Assembly (NCBI GenBank): GCA_017847835.1 | Contig: JAGASH010000005.1 | Location: 372,001-436,000 of the forward strand | Direction: 5' to 3' | DNA from: Oscillospiraceae bacterium | Lineage (GTDB): Bacteria > Bacillota > Clostridia > Oscillospirales > Ruminococcaceae | DNA: 64,000 nt | Part shown: one piece after another, positions 8,636-17,333 of the stretch | Layout of the letters: every line of letters starts with the position of its first letter | Numbering within the stretch: the stretch's first letter is position 1 | Notes under the pieces: generated by a model | Databases searched by the model: none | Told to the model about the DNA's origin: nothing | Seen by the model: only the letters and a program-made list of their open reading frames with translations | Position numbers and translations under genes: made by a program

Positions 8636-10427
8636 TCGTATCACCTCCGACAGGTTTTATCGCGCTCACAGGGCAAATCTGCGCGCAAAGTCCGCAGCCC
8701 GTGCAGAGCGTCGCATCAATCGAAATGCCGTCGCTGCCCGCAGAAAGCGCAGGACAGCCGATTTCGCTGATACACGTTTCGCACATAACGCAGCTCTCGT
8801 CCACCGTCATCTTTTTCGCCGACTTTTCAACCGCTATGCAAGGCGACTTGAAGATAATCGCTTTCACTCCGTCAAGCTCAGCGCACTCCTTTACCGTTTT
8901 AACCGCCTCGTTCAAATCAAGCGGGTCAACCGTCACGATTTTCGCAACGCCGATACCTTCAAGCACCTTCGTCAAATCAACGCGCGAGGTGATGTCGTCC
9001 ATCAGATTTTTGCCCGTGCCGGGGTGCGGCTGATGTCCTGTCATCGCAGTCGTGGAGTTGTCGAGAACGCACAAAATCATATTCGCGCGGTTGTACACGG
9101 CGTTTACAACACCCGTCATTCCCGACGCGAAAAACGTCGAGTCACCGACAAACGCAAAGCAAGTCGTGTCTTTTTCAACGCGCCCGAAGCCCTGCGCCAT
9201 CGTAATTCCCGCGCCCATACACAAGCAGGTGTCGGTCATATCGAGCGGCATCGCGTTTCCGAGCGTGTAGCAGCCGATATCGCCGCAGAAAATCGCCTTT
9301 TTCCCGCTCATCGCTGTCTTAACCGCGTAAAATGAAGCACGGTGCGGACAACCTGCGCACAACACGGGAGGTCTTACGGGCAGCTTCGGCATATCCAAAA
9401 AATCTCGCTTTTCCGCAGACTTTTCACCCAGAAATTCGCCGATTATTTCCGTGGCAATATCCGCAGAATTTTCTCCCGACAGCTTGCCGTTATCGGTTGT
9501 TTTGCCGAAGATTTTTACAGGCAAATGATGTTTTCCCGCAATTTTCAGCAGATTTTGTTCAATGTAAGGGCTGAGTTCCTCGAAACAAAGCGCTTCTTCG
9601 ACTTTTTCGAGAACCGAAAGCGCGAATTTCTCGGGGAACGGGTGAGGTGTGGAAATCTTTGCCAGAACAACGTCCTCGCGATTTTGCAGGTACTCCTTCG
9701 CGTAAGCCCAGCTCACTCCCGAAGCGAAAACCGCTTTTTTGCCCGAACCGCAAGCGAAATTCAGCCCGCTGTCCGAGAAATCCTCGCCGATTTCGGGATT
9801 TCGCTTTTCAATCATCTCGTGGTTCATAAACGAAAGCCTCGGGAAAATCACCCATTTCTTCGAGTCCTTGACAAAGCCCTCATAAGAACGCGGCTCGGCA
9901 CCGTCAAATTCAACCGATGCATAAGCGTGGCAGACGCGGGTTGTCGGGCGGAAAATCACGGGTGTGTGGTATTTTTCCGAGCAGTCGAATGCCTGCTGTA
10001 TCATCTCAAACGCTTCCTCGGGGCTTGACGGGTCAAACACGGGTATCCGCGCAAACTCCGCGAAAACACGCGTGTCCTGCTCGGTCTGCGATGAAATCGG
10101 TCCCGGGTCGTCCGCGACAACCACAACCATTCCGCCCTTTACGCCGACATAAGCCAGCGACATCAGCGGATCGGAAGCGACATTCAGCCCAACCTGTTTC
10201 ATCGTGACGAGCGTTCTCGCACCCGAATAAGCAGCCGCTGCCGCAACTTCCAGAGCCGCTTTCTCGTTCACCGACCACTCCGCGTAAACCTCGGGCGACT
10301 TGTACTTGACGATATTCTCGATAATTTCGGACGACGGTGTTCCCGGATAGCCCGCGCAGACCTTAACTCCCGCTTTGAGCGCTCCGAGGGCAATCGCGCC
10401 GTTTCCCATAAGATATTCTCTGTTCAT
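8628..10427 (-). CDS. iorA: Indolepyruvate:ferredoxin oxidoreductase, alpha subunit
   Basis: This 599-residue subunit has the normal IorA build. An N-terminal pyrimidine-binding domain (GNGAIALGALKAGVKVCAGYPGTPSSE) is followed by a central linker and a TPP pyrophosphate domain (GDIGCYTLGNAMPLD, CMGAGITMAQG, VGDSTFFASG). A C-terminal ferredoxin-like domain carries two [4Fe-4S] sites (CVMCETCISEIGCP and CTGCGLCAQICP). It transfers electrons between aryl-pyruvate oxidation and ferredoxin in the cytoplasm. It follows maoC by 18 bases. Confidence 0.96.
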   Translation of the reverse strand: MNREYLMGNGAIALGALKAGVKVCAGYPGTPSSEIIENIVKYKSPEVYAEWSVNEKAALEVAAAAAYSGARTLVTMKQVGLNVASDPLMSLAYVGVKGGMVVVVADDPGPISSQTEQDTRVFAEFARIPVFDPSSPEEAFEMIQQAFDCSEKYHTPVIFRPTTRVCHAYASVEFDGAEPRSYEGFVKDSKKWVIFPRLSFMNHEMIEKRNPEIGEDFSDSGLNFACGSGKKAVFASGVSWAYAKEYLQNREDVVLAKISTPHPFPEKFALSVLEKVEEALCFEELSPYIEQNLLKIAGKHHLPVKIFGKTTDNGKLSGENSADIATEIIGEFLGEKSAEKRDFLDMPKLPVRPPVLCAGCPHRASFYAVKTAMSGKKAIFCGDIGCYTLGNAMPLDMTDTCLCMGAGITMAQGFGRVEKDTTCFAFVGDSTFFASGMTGVVNAVYNRANMILCVLDNSTTAMTGHQPHPGTGKNLMDDITSRVDLTKVLEGIGVAKIVTVDPLDLNEAVKTVKECAELDGVKAIIFKSPCIAVEKSAKKMTVDESCVMCETCISEIGCPALSAGSDGISIDATLCTGCGLCAQICPVSAIKPVGGDTNG

Positions 10428-10445
10428 CTATGTAATTCCTTTCAG

Positions 10446-10871
10446 TTATTTCCGCTTCATAATGCTTTCGGTCACGTTTTTCAGCACAAGCTCTCCACTA
10501 TGATTGAACACCTCAATCGTCACCTCTAAAATTCCGTTGTACTCGTTTCGCGGAGTTATCGCGGTAACCTCTGCCGTTCCCGTCAAAACATCTCCCGCAA
10601 ACACCGGCTTGAACCACTCGATTTTCGTGGATTTTCCCGCGATAAGCTGTTCTCCTGCAAAATCAAGCTGAACGTAATTTGCCCAGACAGCCAGAAACGA
10701 CATAACTCCCGAAGCAAGCGGTTTGCCGAATTTCGTGGTTTTCGCGAAATCCGCGTCGGTGTGAACGGGAATGTTGTTGAACCGCCGCGAAAACGCAAGC
10801 ATTTCCTCTTCCTCGATTACAGCGGGCGAAATCTCGATTTTCGCGCCGATTTTTATTTCATCAAGAAACAT
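10446..10871 (-). CDS. MaoC-like hot-dog domain protein
   Basis: This 141-residue single hot-dog domain has the hydratase/thioesterase signature FNNIPVHTDADFA around residue 40 and GKPLASGVMSFLA after it. MaoC-family proteins hydrate enoyl-CoAs or hydrolyse acyl-CoAs. The longer frame starting at 10904 lies over the promoter; AGAGGG supports the ATG at 10871. It is the first gene of the ior-paaK operon, so an aryl-CoA or aryl-acrylyl-CoA is the likely substrate, but hydratase and thioesterase cannot be told apart from the sequence. Confidence 0.85.
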   Translation of the reverse strand: MFLDEIKIGAKIEISPAVIEEEEMLAFSRRFNNIPVHTDADFAKTTKFGKPLASGVMSFLAVWANYVQLDFAGEQLIAGKSTKIEWFKPVFAGDVLTGTAEVTAITPRNEYNGILEVTIEVFNHSGELVLKNVTESIMKRK

Positions 10872-10894
10872 ATTTTTCCCTCTTTTCCCACATA

Positions 10895-10923
10895 ATTTTA
10901 CCACATTTTACAAAATAAGTCAA
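10895..10923 (-). promoter_or_regulatory. Promoter of the maoC-ior-paaK operon
   Basis: On the minus strand TTGACT (10918-10923) and TAAAAT (10895-10900) are 17 bases apart, with TGTGG just before the -10 (extended -10 type). It starts immediately after the hydrogenase terminator. Confidence 0.75.
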
Positions 10924-10939
10924 GTGCCAAGCAAACAAA

Positions 10940-10970
10940 AGCGGCCTTTTTAAAAGACCGTTTTTGTGTA
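10940..10970 (-). terminator. Terminator of the group-B hydrogenase gene
   Basis: Stem CGGTCTTTT / AAAAGGCCG as read on the minus strand, where the one irregular pair is a G-U wobble; on the plus strand it would be a C-A mismatch. CTTTTGTTTG follows, so it acts on the minus strand. Confidence 0.8.
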
Positions 10971-10994
10971 TTATTCAAAAATCGATTTTGTTCA

Positions 10995-12419
10995 TCATTT
11001 CAGTACGGAAACCGCATCGGTAATCGTCTTTTCCATTGCTTCCTTGCCGTACTTGTCAACCTCGGACTTGTCCTTTGCGCCGTGCGTCAGGCAGCCCGCG
11101 CCGCCGATACAGCCGCCCACGCAAGCCATACCCTCGATGAAATTCACGTCCAGAACGCCCTTGCTCTTCTTCAGCAGCGCAAGTCTGCACTCCTCGATAC
11201 CGTCGCACGAAATCGCTTTCAGCTCGAAATCGGATAGTCCCTGTTCTTTCAGGCTCTCTGCAACAGCGTCCGAAAGTCCTCCGCAGCGCGCGAAAATTCT
11301 TCCGTAGTAGGAAGCGTTGTCCAGAACGCCCTCGTCAAGCGTTGTGATATCGATATCGCGGCTGTCGAACAGCGCCTGAAGCTCCTCGAACGTCAAAACC
11401 GAGTCGATATACGGCTTGACATCTTCCTTCTGGAACTCCATTTTCTTCGCGGTGCACGGACCGATGAACACGATTTTCGCGTCCTTGTCGGTCTGCTTTA
11501 TGTACTTTGCAATCGCCGCCATCGGTGACAGATTGTGAGATACGTTTTCCTTCATTTCGGGGAAATTCTTATGAACAAACTCAACAAATGCAGGACAGCA
11601 AGAGCTTGTCAAAAATCCCTTTTCCGTGAGCTCCTTGCCCTCTGCAAGAGCAACCATATCAGCTCCCAGAGCCGCTTCAACAACCGTGTGGAAGCCGAGC
11701 TGCTTGATACCTGTGATTACCTGTCCGAGCTTTGCGTAGTTGAACTGGCTGGAAATCGACGGCGCTACAACCGCGTACAGCTTGTAGCTTCTGCCCTGCT
11801 GGCTCTTTCTGATAAGGTCGATTACGTTGAGCATAAACGACTTCTCCATAATCGCGCCGAACGGGCACTGGTAAACGCAAGCGCCGCAGGAAATGCACTT
11901 TGAGTTGTCGATAACCGCAGCCTTGTTCTCGTTCATCGAAATTGCCTTTACCTTGCAGGCACTCTGGCAGGGACGAGTACGGCTTACAATCGCGGTGTAC
12001 GGGCAAACCTTCGCGCACGAGCCGCACTCCTTGCACTTGGTCTTGTCGATATGGGCAACGTGGTTGTGGTCGAAGGAAATCGCGCCGAATTTGCACACGT
12101 CCTCGCAGCGGTGAGCCAAGCAGCCGCGGCAGGCATTTGTGACTTCAAATCCGCCGACGGGACACTCGTCGCACGCAACCTCGATTACCTCGATTACGTT
12201 CGGGTTAAGCGGATTTCCGCCGATTGCGAGCTTTACGCGCTCCGCTAAAATCGCTCTTTCCTTGTAAACGCAGCAGCGCATTGTCGGAACGTTTCCGGGA
12301 ACGATGATTGACGGGATATTCAACAGATTGTTGAAAAGCGTATCAGCCCAAGCCTGACGCGCAACCTCGCGAAGCACCTTATATTTCAGATATTGAATTT
12401 TGGTATCAAATTTTCTCAT
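10995..12419 (-). CDS. [FeFe] hydrogenase, group B-like, monomeric
   Basis: This 474-residue protein carries an H-cluster domain with variant signatures: TSSCCPAF (residues 271-278) for L1, IGPCTAKKME (319-328) for L2 and EGMACVGGCIGG (429-440) for L3. The N-terminal part is rich in cysteines: CDECP near residue 84, CRGCLAHRCEDVC (97-109), CKECGSCAKVCP (129-140) and CISCGACVYQCP (175-186), enough for three or more [4Fe-4S] clusters. All four H-cluster cysteines and the proton-path cysteine appear present. Group B enzymes are cytoplasmic and presumed ferredoxin-linked but poorly characterised biochemically. The gene is monocistronic with its own strong promoter and terminator and no maturases nearby. 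Confidence 0.9.
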   Translation of the reverse strand: MRKFDTKIQYLKYKVLREVARQAWADTLFNNLLNIPSIIVPGNVPTMRCCVYKERAILAERVKLAIGGNPLNPNVIEVIEVACDECPVGGFEVTNACRGCLAHRCEDVCKFGAISFDHNHVAHIDKTKCKECGSCAKVCPYTAIVSRTRPCQSACKVKAISMNENKAAVIDNSKCISCGACVYQCPFGAIMEKSFMLNVIDLIRKSQQGRSYKLYAVVAPSISSQFNYAKLGQVITGIKQLGFHTVVEAALGADMVALAEGKELTEKGFLTSSCCPAFVEFVHKNFPEMKENVSHNLSPMAAIAKYIKQTDKDAKIVFIGPCTAKKMEFQKEDVKPYIDSVLTFEELQALFDSRDIDITTLDEGVLDNASYYGRIFARCGGLSDAVAESLKEQGLSDFELKAISCDGIEECRLALLKKSKGVLDVNFIEGMACVGGCIGGAGCLTHGAKDKSEVDKYGKEAMEKTITDAVSVLK

Positions 12420-12479
12420 AGCAATCCTTTCCTTTACATTTATTTACAGCGGTTTTCCCGCATCATCTCAATCTCTTAT

Positions 12480-12508
12480 ATTATATAATTTTTTGTCGTC
12501 AATGTCAA
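12480..12508 (-). promoter_or_regulatory. Promoter of the group-B hydrogenase gene
   Basis: On the minus strand a perfect TTGACA (12503-12508) and TATAAT (12480-12485) are 17 bases apart, about 60 bases before the start codon. Confidence 0.85.
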
Positions 12509-12578
12509 GTGAATTTCGGGAAATTGACAAAAAAATCAAATAATGTCAATACAGCGCGGTTTTATGCGGAAAAATCGC

Positions 12579-12607
12579 TTGACAAAATCCGACAATAGTT
12601 ATACAAT
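12579..12607 (+). promoter_or_regulatory. Promoter of the small gene at 12660
   Basis: TTGACA (12579-12584), a 17-base spacer and TACAAT (12602-12607). It is a strong consensus match divergent from the hydrogenase promoter. Confidence 0.82.
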
Positions 12608-12659
12608 TAATATATAACGGTTATGCGTTTTTATCATTCAATAATCCGAGGTGAACAAT

Positions 12660-12971
12660 TTGTATAATATCGGCAGGAATAATTCGGGAGTTTTTGAAGT
12701 AACTTTTGAAAAGTGGGTTTGCCCACACGACAGCTTTGACCCTGTTTTCCCTTTTGCAAAGACTGCCGCTGAGCTTTCGGACGCAAAAGTGAGAATTGTC
12801 GACGATTTTTTTGAATACGAAATCTCAAACGAGGACTTTTGCGTTGTGCTTTGCTGGAACAGTGGATTTACAATTATGGCTTACGTCAAGCGCGAAAACG
12901 AGCACGGTCTGGCTTATGAAAAGCTCAAAAATGCTTGTAACTGCATAAATTGCGAGCTGTCATTTCACTAA
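12660..12971 (+). CDS. Hypothetical protein, about 103 residues
   Basis: I do not recognise this small protein. It is soluble, acidic, with aromatic residues and scattered cysteines (WVCPHDSFDP, CVVLCWNSGF, NACNCINCELS). The spacing of the C-terminal cysteines (CNCINC) could bind a metal but matches no family I know. The start is uncertain: GAGGTG sits at 12648-12653, which suits the TTG at 12660, while the GTG at 12651 overlaps the ribosome-binding site. It has a near-consensus promoter, so it is probably expressed, and lies between the hydrogenase gene and feoAB. No terminator is visible before the feo promoter. Confidence 0.65.
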   Translation: MYNIGRNNSGVFEVTFEKWVCPHDSFDPVFPFAKTAAELSDAKVRIVDDFFEYEISNEDFCVVLCWNSGFTIMAYVKRENEHGLAYEKLKNACNCINCELSFH

Positions 12972-13008
12972 ATTTCAGCAGATTTTGTAAAAAATTTTCC
13001 GGTTAGTC

Positions 13009-13037
13009 TTGACAAATCATTTTGAATGATGTATAAT
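13009..13037 (+). promoter_or_regulatory. Promoter of feoAB with spacer dyad
   Basis: TTGACA (13009-13014) and TATAAT (13032-13037) with a 17-base spacer. The spacer contains the inverted repeat ATCATT-TTG-AATGAT (13016-13030). A repressor bound there would cover the promoter. An imperfect dyad TTAGTTAG...AAACTTAA lies just downstream (about 13037-13060). Either could be an iron-regulator site, but neither fits Fur or DtxR consensus well. Confidence 0.72.
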
Positions 13038-13086
13038 TTAGTTAGTCAAAGCAAACTTAATTGTGTAGAATTTTGGAGATGTATAT

Positions 13087-15435
13087 ATGACACTTAGAGA
13101 GCTTGAAATCGGCAAAACCGCCGTAATTAAAGAAACGGGCGGAGAAGGCTCTTTGCGGCAGCATTTCCTTGATATGGGAGTTATTCCCGGCGCTGAAATC
13201 ACCGTTGTGAAATACGCGCCGATGGGCGACCCGATGGAGCTTTGTATTCAGGGATACGAGCTTACGCTGCGGCTTGCAGACGCGGAAAAAATCCTCGTCG
13301 AGCCGATTGAAAAAAAGGAAAAATCACCCATTCCCGCAAAGGAAGCCAAGCGCAAAAAAGCTCACCCCGGTCTTGGCGAGGGCGGAAAATACCACGTCAA
13401 AGCCGATGAAAACCCGCTCCCCAAGGGCACTCAGCTCACCTTCGCGCTTGCGGGAAACCAGAACTGCGGCAAAACCACGCTGTTCAACCAGCTCACAGGC
13501 TCAAATCAGCACGTCGGAAATTTCCCCGGCGTCACCGTTGACCGAAAGGACGGCTCGATTAAAAATCACCCCGAAACCCTCGTCACGGATTTGCCCGGAA
13601 TTTACTCGATGTCGCCCTATACAAGCGAGGAAATCGTCACGCGCGAGTTCATCATCAACCAAAAACCCAAGGGTATCATCAATATCGTTGACGCGACAAA
13701 TATCGAGCGAAACCTCTACCTCACAATGCAGCTTATGGAGCTTGACGTGCCTATTGTGCTTGCGCTGAATATGATGGACGAAATGCGCGACAACGGCGGC
13801 TCGGTACATATAAACGAGCTTGAAGATATGCTAGGAATACCCGTCGTTCCCATTTCCGCGGCAAAAAACGAGGGTATAGATGAGCTTGTTGACCACGCAA
13901 TTCACGTCGCTTATTATCAGGAGCGTCCCGGAAGAATTGATTTCTGCGACAAAAGCGACTGCGGCGGCGCTGTTCACCGTGCGCTTCACGGCATTATGGA
14001 GCTTATCGAGGACCACGCAAGAGCCGCCGATATCCCGCTTCGTTTTGCCGCAAGCAAGCTGGTCGAGGGTGACGCGCTGATTGAAGAAGCGCTTAAACTT
14101 TCTCAGAACGAGAAAGAAATGCTCGAACACATCATCTGTCAAATGGAAGAAGAACGCGGTCTTGACCGAAGCGCGGCAATCGCAGATATGCGGTTTAGGT
14201 TTATCAGCAAGCTCGTCCGCGAAACCGTTGTCAAGCCTCGCGAAAGTCGTGAACACGAGCGCAGCAAGAAAATCGACAGGCTGCTCACGGGTAAATTCAC
14301 GGCAATTCCGATGTTCGTGCTGATTATGGCGGCGGTGTTTTTCCTCACGTTCAACGTTATCGGAAAGTTCTTCCAAGACCTGCTCGAAAGCGGTATAGAC
14401 CTGCTTATCGAAGCTGCCGACAAAGGGCTTTCCGCGATAAATGCAAACGAGGTGCTTCACTCGCTGCTGATTGACGGTGTTCTCGCGGGTATCGGAAGCG
14501 TGCTGAGCTTTTTGCCCGTAATCGTCACGCTGTTCTTTTTCCTGTCGCTGCTCGAAGACAGCGGGTATATGGCGCGCGTCGCTTTTGTTATGGACAAACT
14601 GCTCCGAAAAATCGGTCTTTCGGGACGGAGCATTGTGCCGATGCTTATCGGCTTCGGCTGCACGGTGCCGGGAATTATGGCTTCGCGCACGCTCCCGTCC
14701 GAACGCGACAGAAAGCTTACAATCCTGCTCACACCGTTTATGAGCTGCTCGGCAAAGCTCCCGATTTACGGCTTTTTCACGTCGGTTTTCTTCCCCGATT
14801 TCGCGGGAATTATTATGGTCGGGCTGTATTTCGGAGGTATTCTGACGGGAATTATCGTCGCGCTGTTCTCGCGCGGAGTGCTGTTTAAGGGAGAAGCCGT
14901 GCCGTTTGTAATGGAGCTTCCGAATTACCGTCTGCCCGGCGCGAAAAACGTCGCAATGCTGCTCTGGGACAAGGCAAAGGACTTTTTGCAAAGAGCGTTC
15001 ACGGTAATTTTCATCGCGTCGATTGTGATATGGTTTTTCCAGAATTTCAACTTCAGCTTCCAGCTCACCGACAACTCTCACGACAGTATTCTTGCGGCAA
15101 TCGCGGGCTTTATCGCGCCGATTTTCATTCCGCTCGGTTTCGCTGACTGGAGAATTTGTACCTCGCTTATTTCGGGATTTATGGCAAAGGAAAGCGTGGT
15201 TTCATCACTTTCCGTGCTGTTCGGAAGCACAGCGGAATTACAAGCGCTGCTCACCGTTCCCGACGCTGCTGCCCTGCTCACATTCTGCCTGCTGTACACA
15301 CCGTGCATTGCGGCTATTTCCTCGGTTAAACGCGAACTCGGCGGTAAATGGGCGGTCGGAATTGTCGTCGAGCAATGCCTGATTGCGTGGCTTGCCGCGC
15401 TAATCGTCAGAAGTATCTGCCTGCTGTTCGTCTGA
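13087..15435 (+). CDS. feoB: Fused FeoA-FeoB ferrous iron transporter
   Basis: This 782-residue protein joins a FeoA-like SH3 domain (residues 1-75, TLRELEIGKTAVIKETGG...HFLDMGVIPGAEI) to a full FeoB. After a Lys/Pro-rich linker comes the G domain, with G1 AGNQNCGKTTLFN, G2/G3 FPGVTVDRKDG and DLPGIYS, and G4 LALNMMDEM. The C terminus is a polytopic membrane domain with the two Gate regions, including GFGCTVPGIMASRTL and the motif TPFMSCSAKLPIYGFF. It imports Fe2+ with GTP hydrolysis controlling the pore. FeoA is usually a separate gene in proteobacteria; fusions occur in Firmicutes. Its 3' end overlaps the convergent yolD-like gene by 36 bases. Confidence 0.96.
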   Translation: MTLRELEIGKTAVIKETGGEGSLRQHFLDMGVIPGAEITVVKYAPMGDPMELCIQGYELTLRLADAEKILVEPIEKKEKSPIPAKEAKRKKAHPGLGEGGKYHVKADENPLPKGTQLTFALAGNQNCGKTTLFNQLTGSNQHVGNFPGVTVDRKDGSIKNHPETLVTDLPGIYSMSPYTSEEIVTREFIINQKPKGIINIVDATNIERNLYLTMQLMELDVPIVLALNMMDEMRDNGGSVHINELEDMLGIPVVPISAAKNEGIDELVDHAIHVAYYQERPGRIDFCDKSDCGGAVHRALHGIMELIEDHARAADIPLRFAASKLVEGDALIEEALKLSQNEKEMLEHIICQMEEERGLDRSAAIADMRFRFISKLVRETVVKPRESREHERSKKIDRLLTGKFTAIPMFVLIMAAVFFLTFNVIGKFFQDLLESGIDLLIEAADKGLSAINANEVLHSLLIDGVLAGIGSVLSFLPVIVTLFFFLSLLEDSGYMARVAFVMDKLLRKIGLSGRSIVPMLIGFGCTVPGIMASRTLPSERDRKLTILLTPFMSCSAKLPIYGFFTSVFFPDFAGIIMVGLYFGGILTGIIVALFSRGVLFKGEAVPFVMELPNYRLPGAKNVAMLLWDKAKDFLQRAFTVIFIASIVIWFFQNFNFSFQLTDNSHDSILAAIAGFIAPIFIPLGFADWRICTSLISGFMAKESVVSSLSVLFGSTAELQALLTVPDAAALLTFCLLYTPCIAAISSVKRELGGKWAVGIVVEQCLIAWLAALIVRSICLLFV

Positions 15436-15822
15436 AAAATCAATAGCGAAAACATCGTCAAGCGGGATTTCCTCGCCGCTCATCAAAACAAGCAGCCGCG
15501 CGGTTTCATCGATTTTCTTCACAAAACCGCGCACTGTCAGATACGCGCCGCCGATTTTTCGCTTGTCTGCAATAAAATATGTCACCGCGATTTCCCGCTC
15601 GGGGATTTCGCGGATTTTTTTCGTCTGTCGGTCAAGATAATCGCGCTCGTCCTCGGACAGCTCGATTTTTTCATCAACAAGCCGCGCTGTTTCGCCCACA
15701 GCCTCGTCGTAACCCGTGAGCGCCGCAAACGGAGCAAACTGTGCCGCCCGTTCAAGCCCGCTCATTCGCGCTCGGACAGGCTCGGGACGCGGCAGGTTTA
15801 TCATATCGTCGTACTTTCCCAT
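15400..15822 (-). CDS. YolD-like protein
   Basis: This 140-residue protein has the YolD-like N terminus (YDDMINLPRPEPVRARMSGLERAAQFAPFAAL) and a C-terminal beta-rich part. YolD-like proteins are encoded next to Y-family polymerases in Firmicutes and may act as UmuD-like partners; the function is not well established. It starts one base after the polymerase stop, so the two are co-translated. Its last 36 bases run antisense to the end of feoAB, an unusual convergent overlap with no terminator. Confidence 0.88.
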   Translation of the reverse strand: MGKYDDMINLPRPEPVRARMSGLERAAQFAPFAALTGYDEAVGETARLVDEKIELSEDERDYLDRQTKKIREIPEREIAVTYFIADKRKIGGAYLTVRGFVKKIDETARLLVLMSGEEIPLDDVFAIDFSDEQQADTSDD

Positions 15823-15823
15823 T

Positions 15824-17290
15824 TCACGCTCTGTGACCGCCTATCTGCGAATTTCTGCTTCGCGCGGTCGCGCCCTCCTCCAAGCTCATTCCGCGAAATA
15901 CCGCGTTTTTCCCGTACTTTTCCTTAACCCGAAGCACCGCCTTCTGCACGCTTTTCTCCCGTTCGAGAAACTCGTTTTCGCGCTCGGTTTTTTCATAGTC
16001 GGTGAACAGGCTGAGCTGCTCGAAATCCTCGCGTTTTTGCTTCTCGGGAACAACCCCGCACGCGCAAATCGTTATCCTGCGAACCGTCATTTTCCTGTCG
16101 CAAATCCGCTCGAAAAGTCCCACAACCGCGCTGCTTATCAAGCGTGACGAAGCGGTTTCGCGGTCGAGGTTCACCGTGCCGTGAGAGTGTACGGGAACGG
16201 CTCTCCCGTAGCGGTCAACCGAAAATTCCCCCGAATAATCCCCGCCGCAGTTTTCCTTATCGTATCCGACAGTAAGCGTGAACTGCCGCGTCACAAGACC
16301 TTTTCTCGTCAAATCCAGCGCGAGCGCGTCCGACATCTCCTTGACAATCAGCCGCGCTTTTTCGTAAGGATACGGCTCGGTGAGCACCTGCCCGCTGCTT
16401 ATGCTGTTTGCGCTCGGACGATAACGCTTGATGTCCTCGATTTTGCACGGCTCATACCCCCACGCGTGGTCAATCAGCAGCTCTGCGTTCACCCCGAAAA
16501 GCCTGTACAGCAGCGCTTGATTGTTCAGCGAACACCGCGCAACATCTCCCATTGTGAACATTCCGTTTGCAGCGAGCCTTTTTGAGATACCGCCGCCTAT
16601 TCTCCAGAAATCCGTAATCGGCTCGTGCTCCCACAGCAGCTTTCGGTAGCTCGTTTCGTCAAGCACGGCAATCCGCGCTCCGTCCTTGTCCGCGGGCATT
16701 TTCTTCGCGACAATATCCATCGCGACCTTTGCCAGAAACATATTCGTGCCCACGCCCGCAGTCGCCGTAATTCCCGTTGATTTGAGCACGTCGCGGATTA
16801 TCATCAAAGCGAGTTCCCGTGCGGATTTATTGTAAGTTTTGAGGTAATTTGTCGCGTCTATGAACACCTCGTCAATAGAATAAACGTGGATATCCTCAGC
16901 CGAGATATATTTCAGATAAATCTCGTAAATTCTCGCGCTGTACTCTATATAATAAGCCATTCGCGGCGGTGCTACGACATAATCAACTGCGAGATTTCTG
17001 TTTTGCTTCAGCTCCTCGTCAAAGACCGATTTCCCCGAAAACATCTTCCCCGGTGTAAGTCTTCTGCGGGCTTGGTTCACCTCGCGAACCTTCTGCACAA
17101 CCTCGAAAAGCCGCGCTCTTCCCGCAATCCCATACGCTTTCAGCGACGGAGATACCGCAAGGCAAATCGTCTTTTCCGTGCGGCTTTTATCCGCGACAAC
17201 AAGGTTTGTTTTCAGCGGGTCAAGTCCGCGCTCAACGCACTCAACCGACGCATAAAACGACTTCAAATCTATGCAAATGTACACGCTCAT
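15824..17290 (-). CDS. Y-family DNA polymerase (UvrX/DinB-like)
   Basis: This 488-residue translesion polymerase shows the palm motifs YICIDLKSFYASVECV at the N terminus and the second catalytic site VYSIDEVFIDAT around residue 138. Fingers and thumb follow (GVGTNMFLAKVAMDIVAKK, a helix-hairpin-helix region near WRIGGGISKRLAANG), then a little-finger domain and a clamp-interaction-like QLSLFTD near residue 427. The YolD partner downstream points to the UvrX/YqjW group rather than the housekeeping DinB. Such genes are often damage-inducible. Confidence 0.9.
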   Translation of the reverse strand: MSVYICIDLKSFYASVECVERGLDPLKTNLVVADKSRTEKTICLAVSPSLKAYGIAGRARLFEVVQKVREVNQARRRLTPGKMFSGKSVFDEELKQNRNLAVDYVVAPPRMAYYIEYSARIYEIYLKYISAEDIHVYSIDEVFIDATNYLKTYNKSARELALMIIRDVLKSTGITATAGVGTNMFLAKVAMDIVAKKMPADKDGARIAVLDETSYRKLLWEHEPITDFWRIGGGISKRLAANGMFTMGDVARCSLNNQALLYRLFGVNAELLIDHAWGYEPCKIEDIKRYRPSANSISSGQVLTEPYPYEKARLIVKEMSDALALDLTRKGLVTRQFTLTVGYDKENCGGDYSGEFSVDRYGRAVPVHSHGTVNLDRETASSRLISSAVVGLFERICDRKMTVRRITICACGVVPEKQKREDFEQLSLFTDYEKTERENEFLEREKSVQKAVLRVKEKYGKNAVFRGMSLEEGATARSRNSQIGGHRA

Positions 17291-17333
17291 ATTTTTCCCC
17301 CGCTTTGTTCACGCAACTATTTCTTGTGAATAT

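Noticed and set aside
13831..15081. Minus-strand frame of 416 codons opposite feoB
   Set aside because: Charged, low-complexity translation without domains; FeoB fully accounts for the region.
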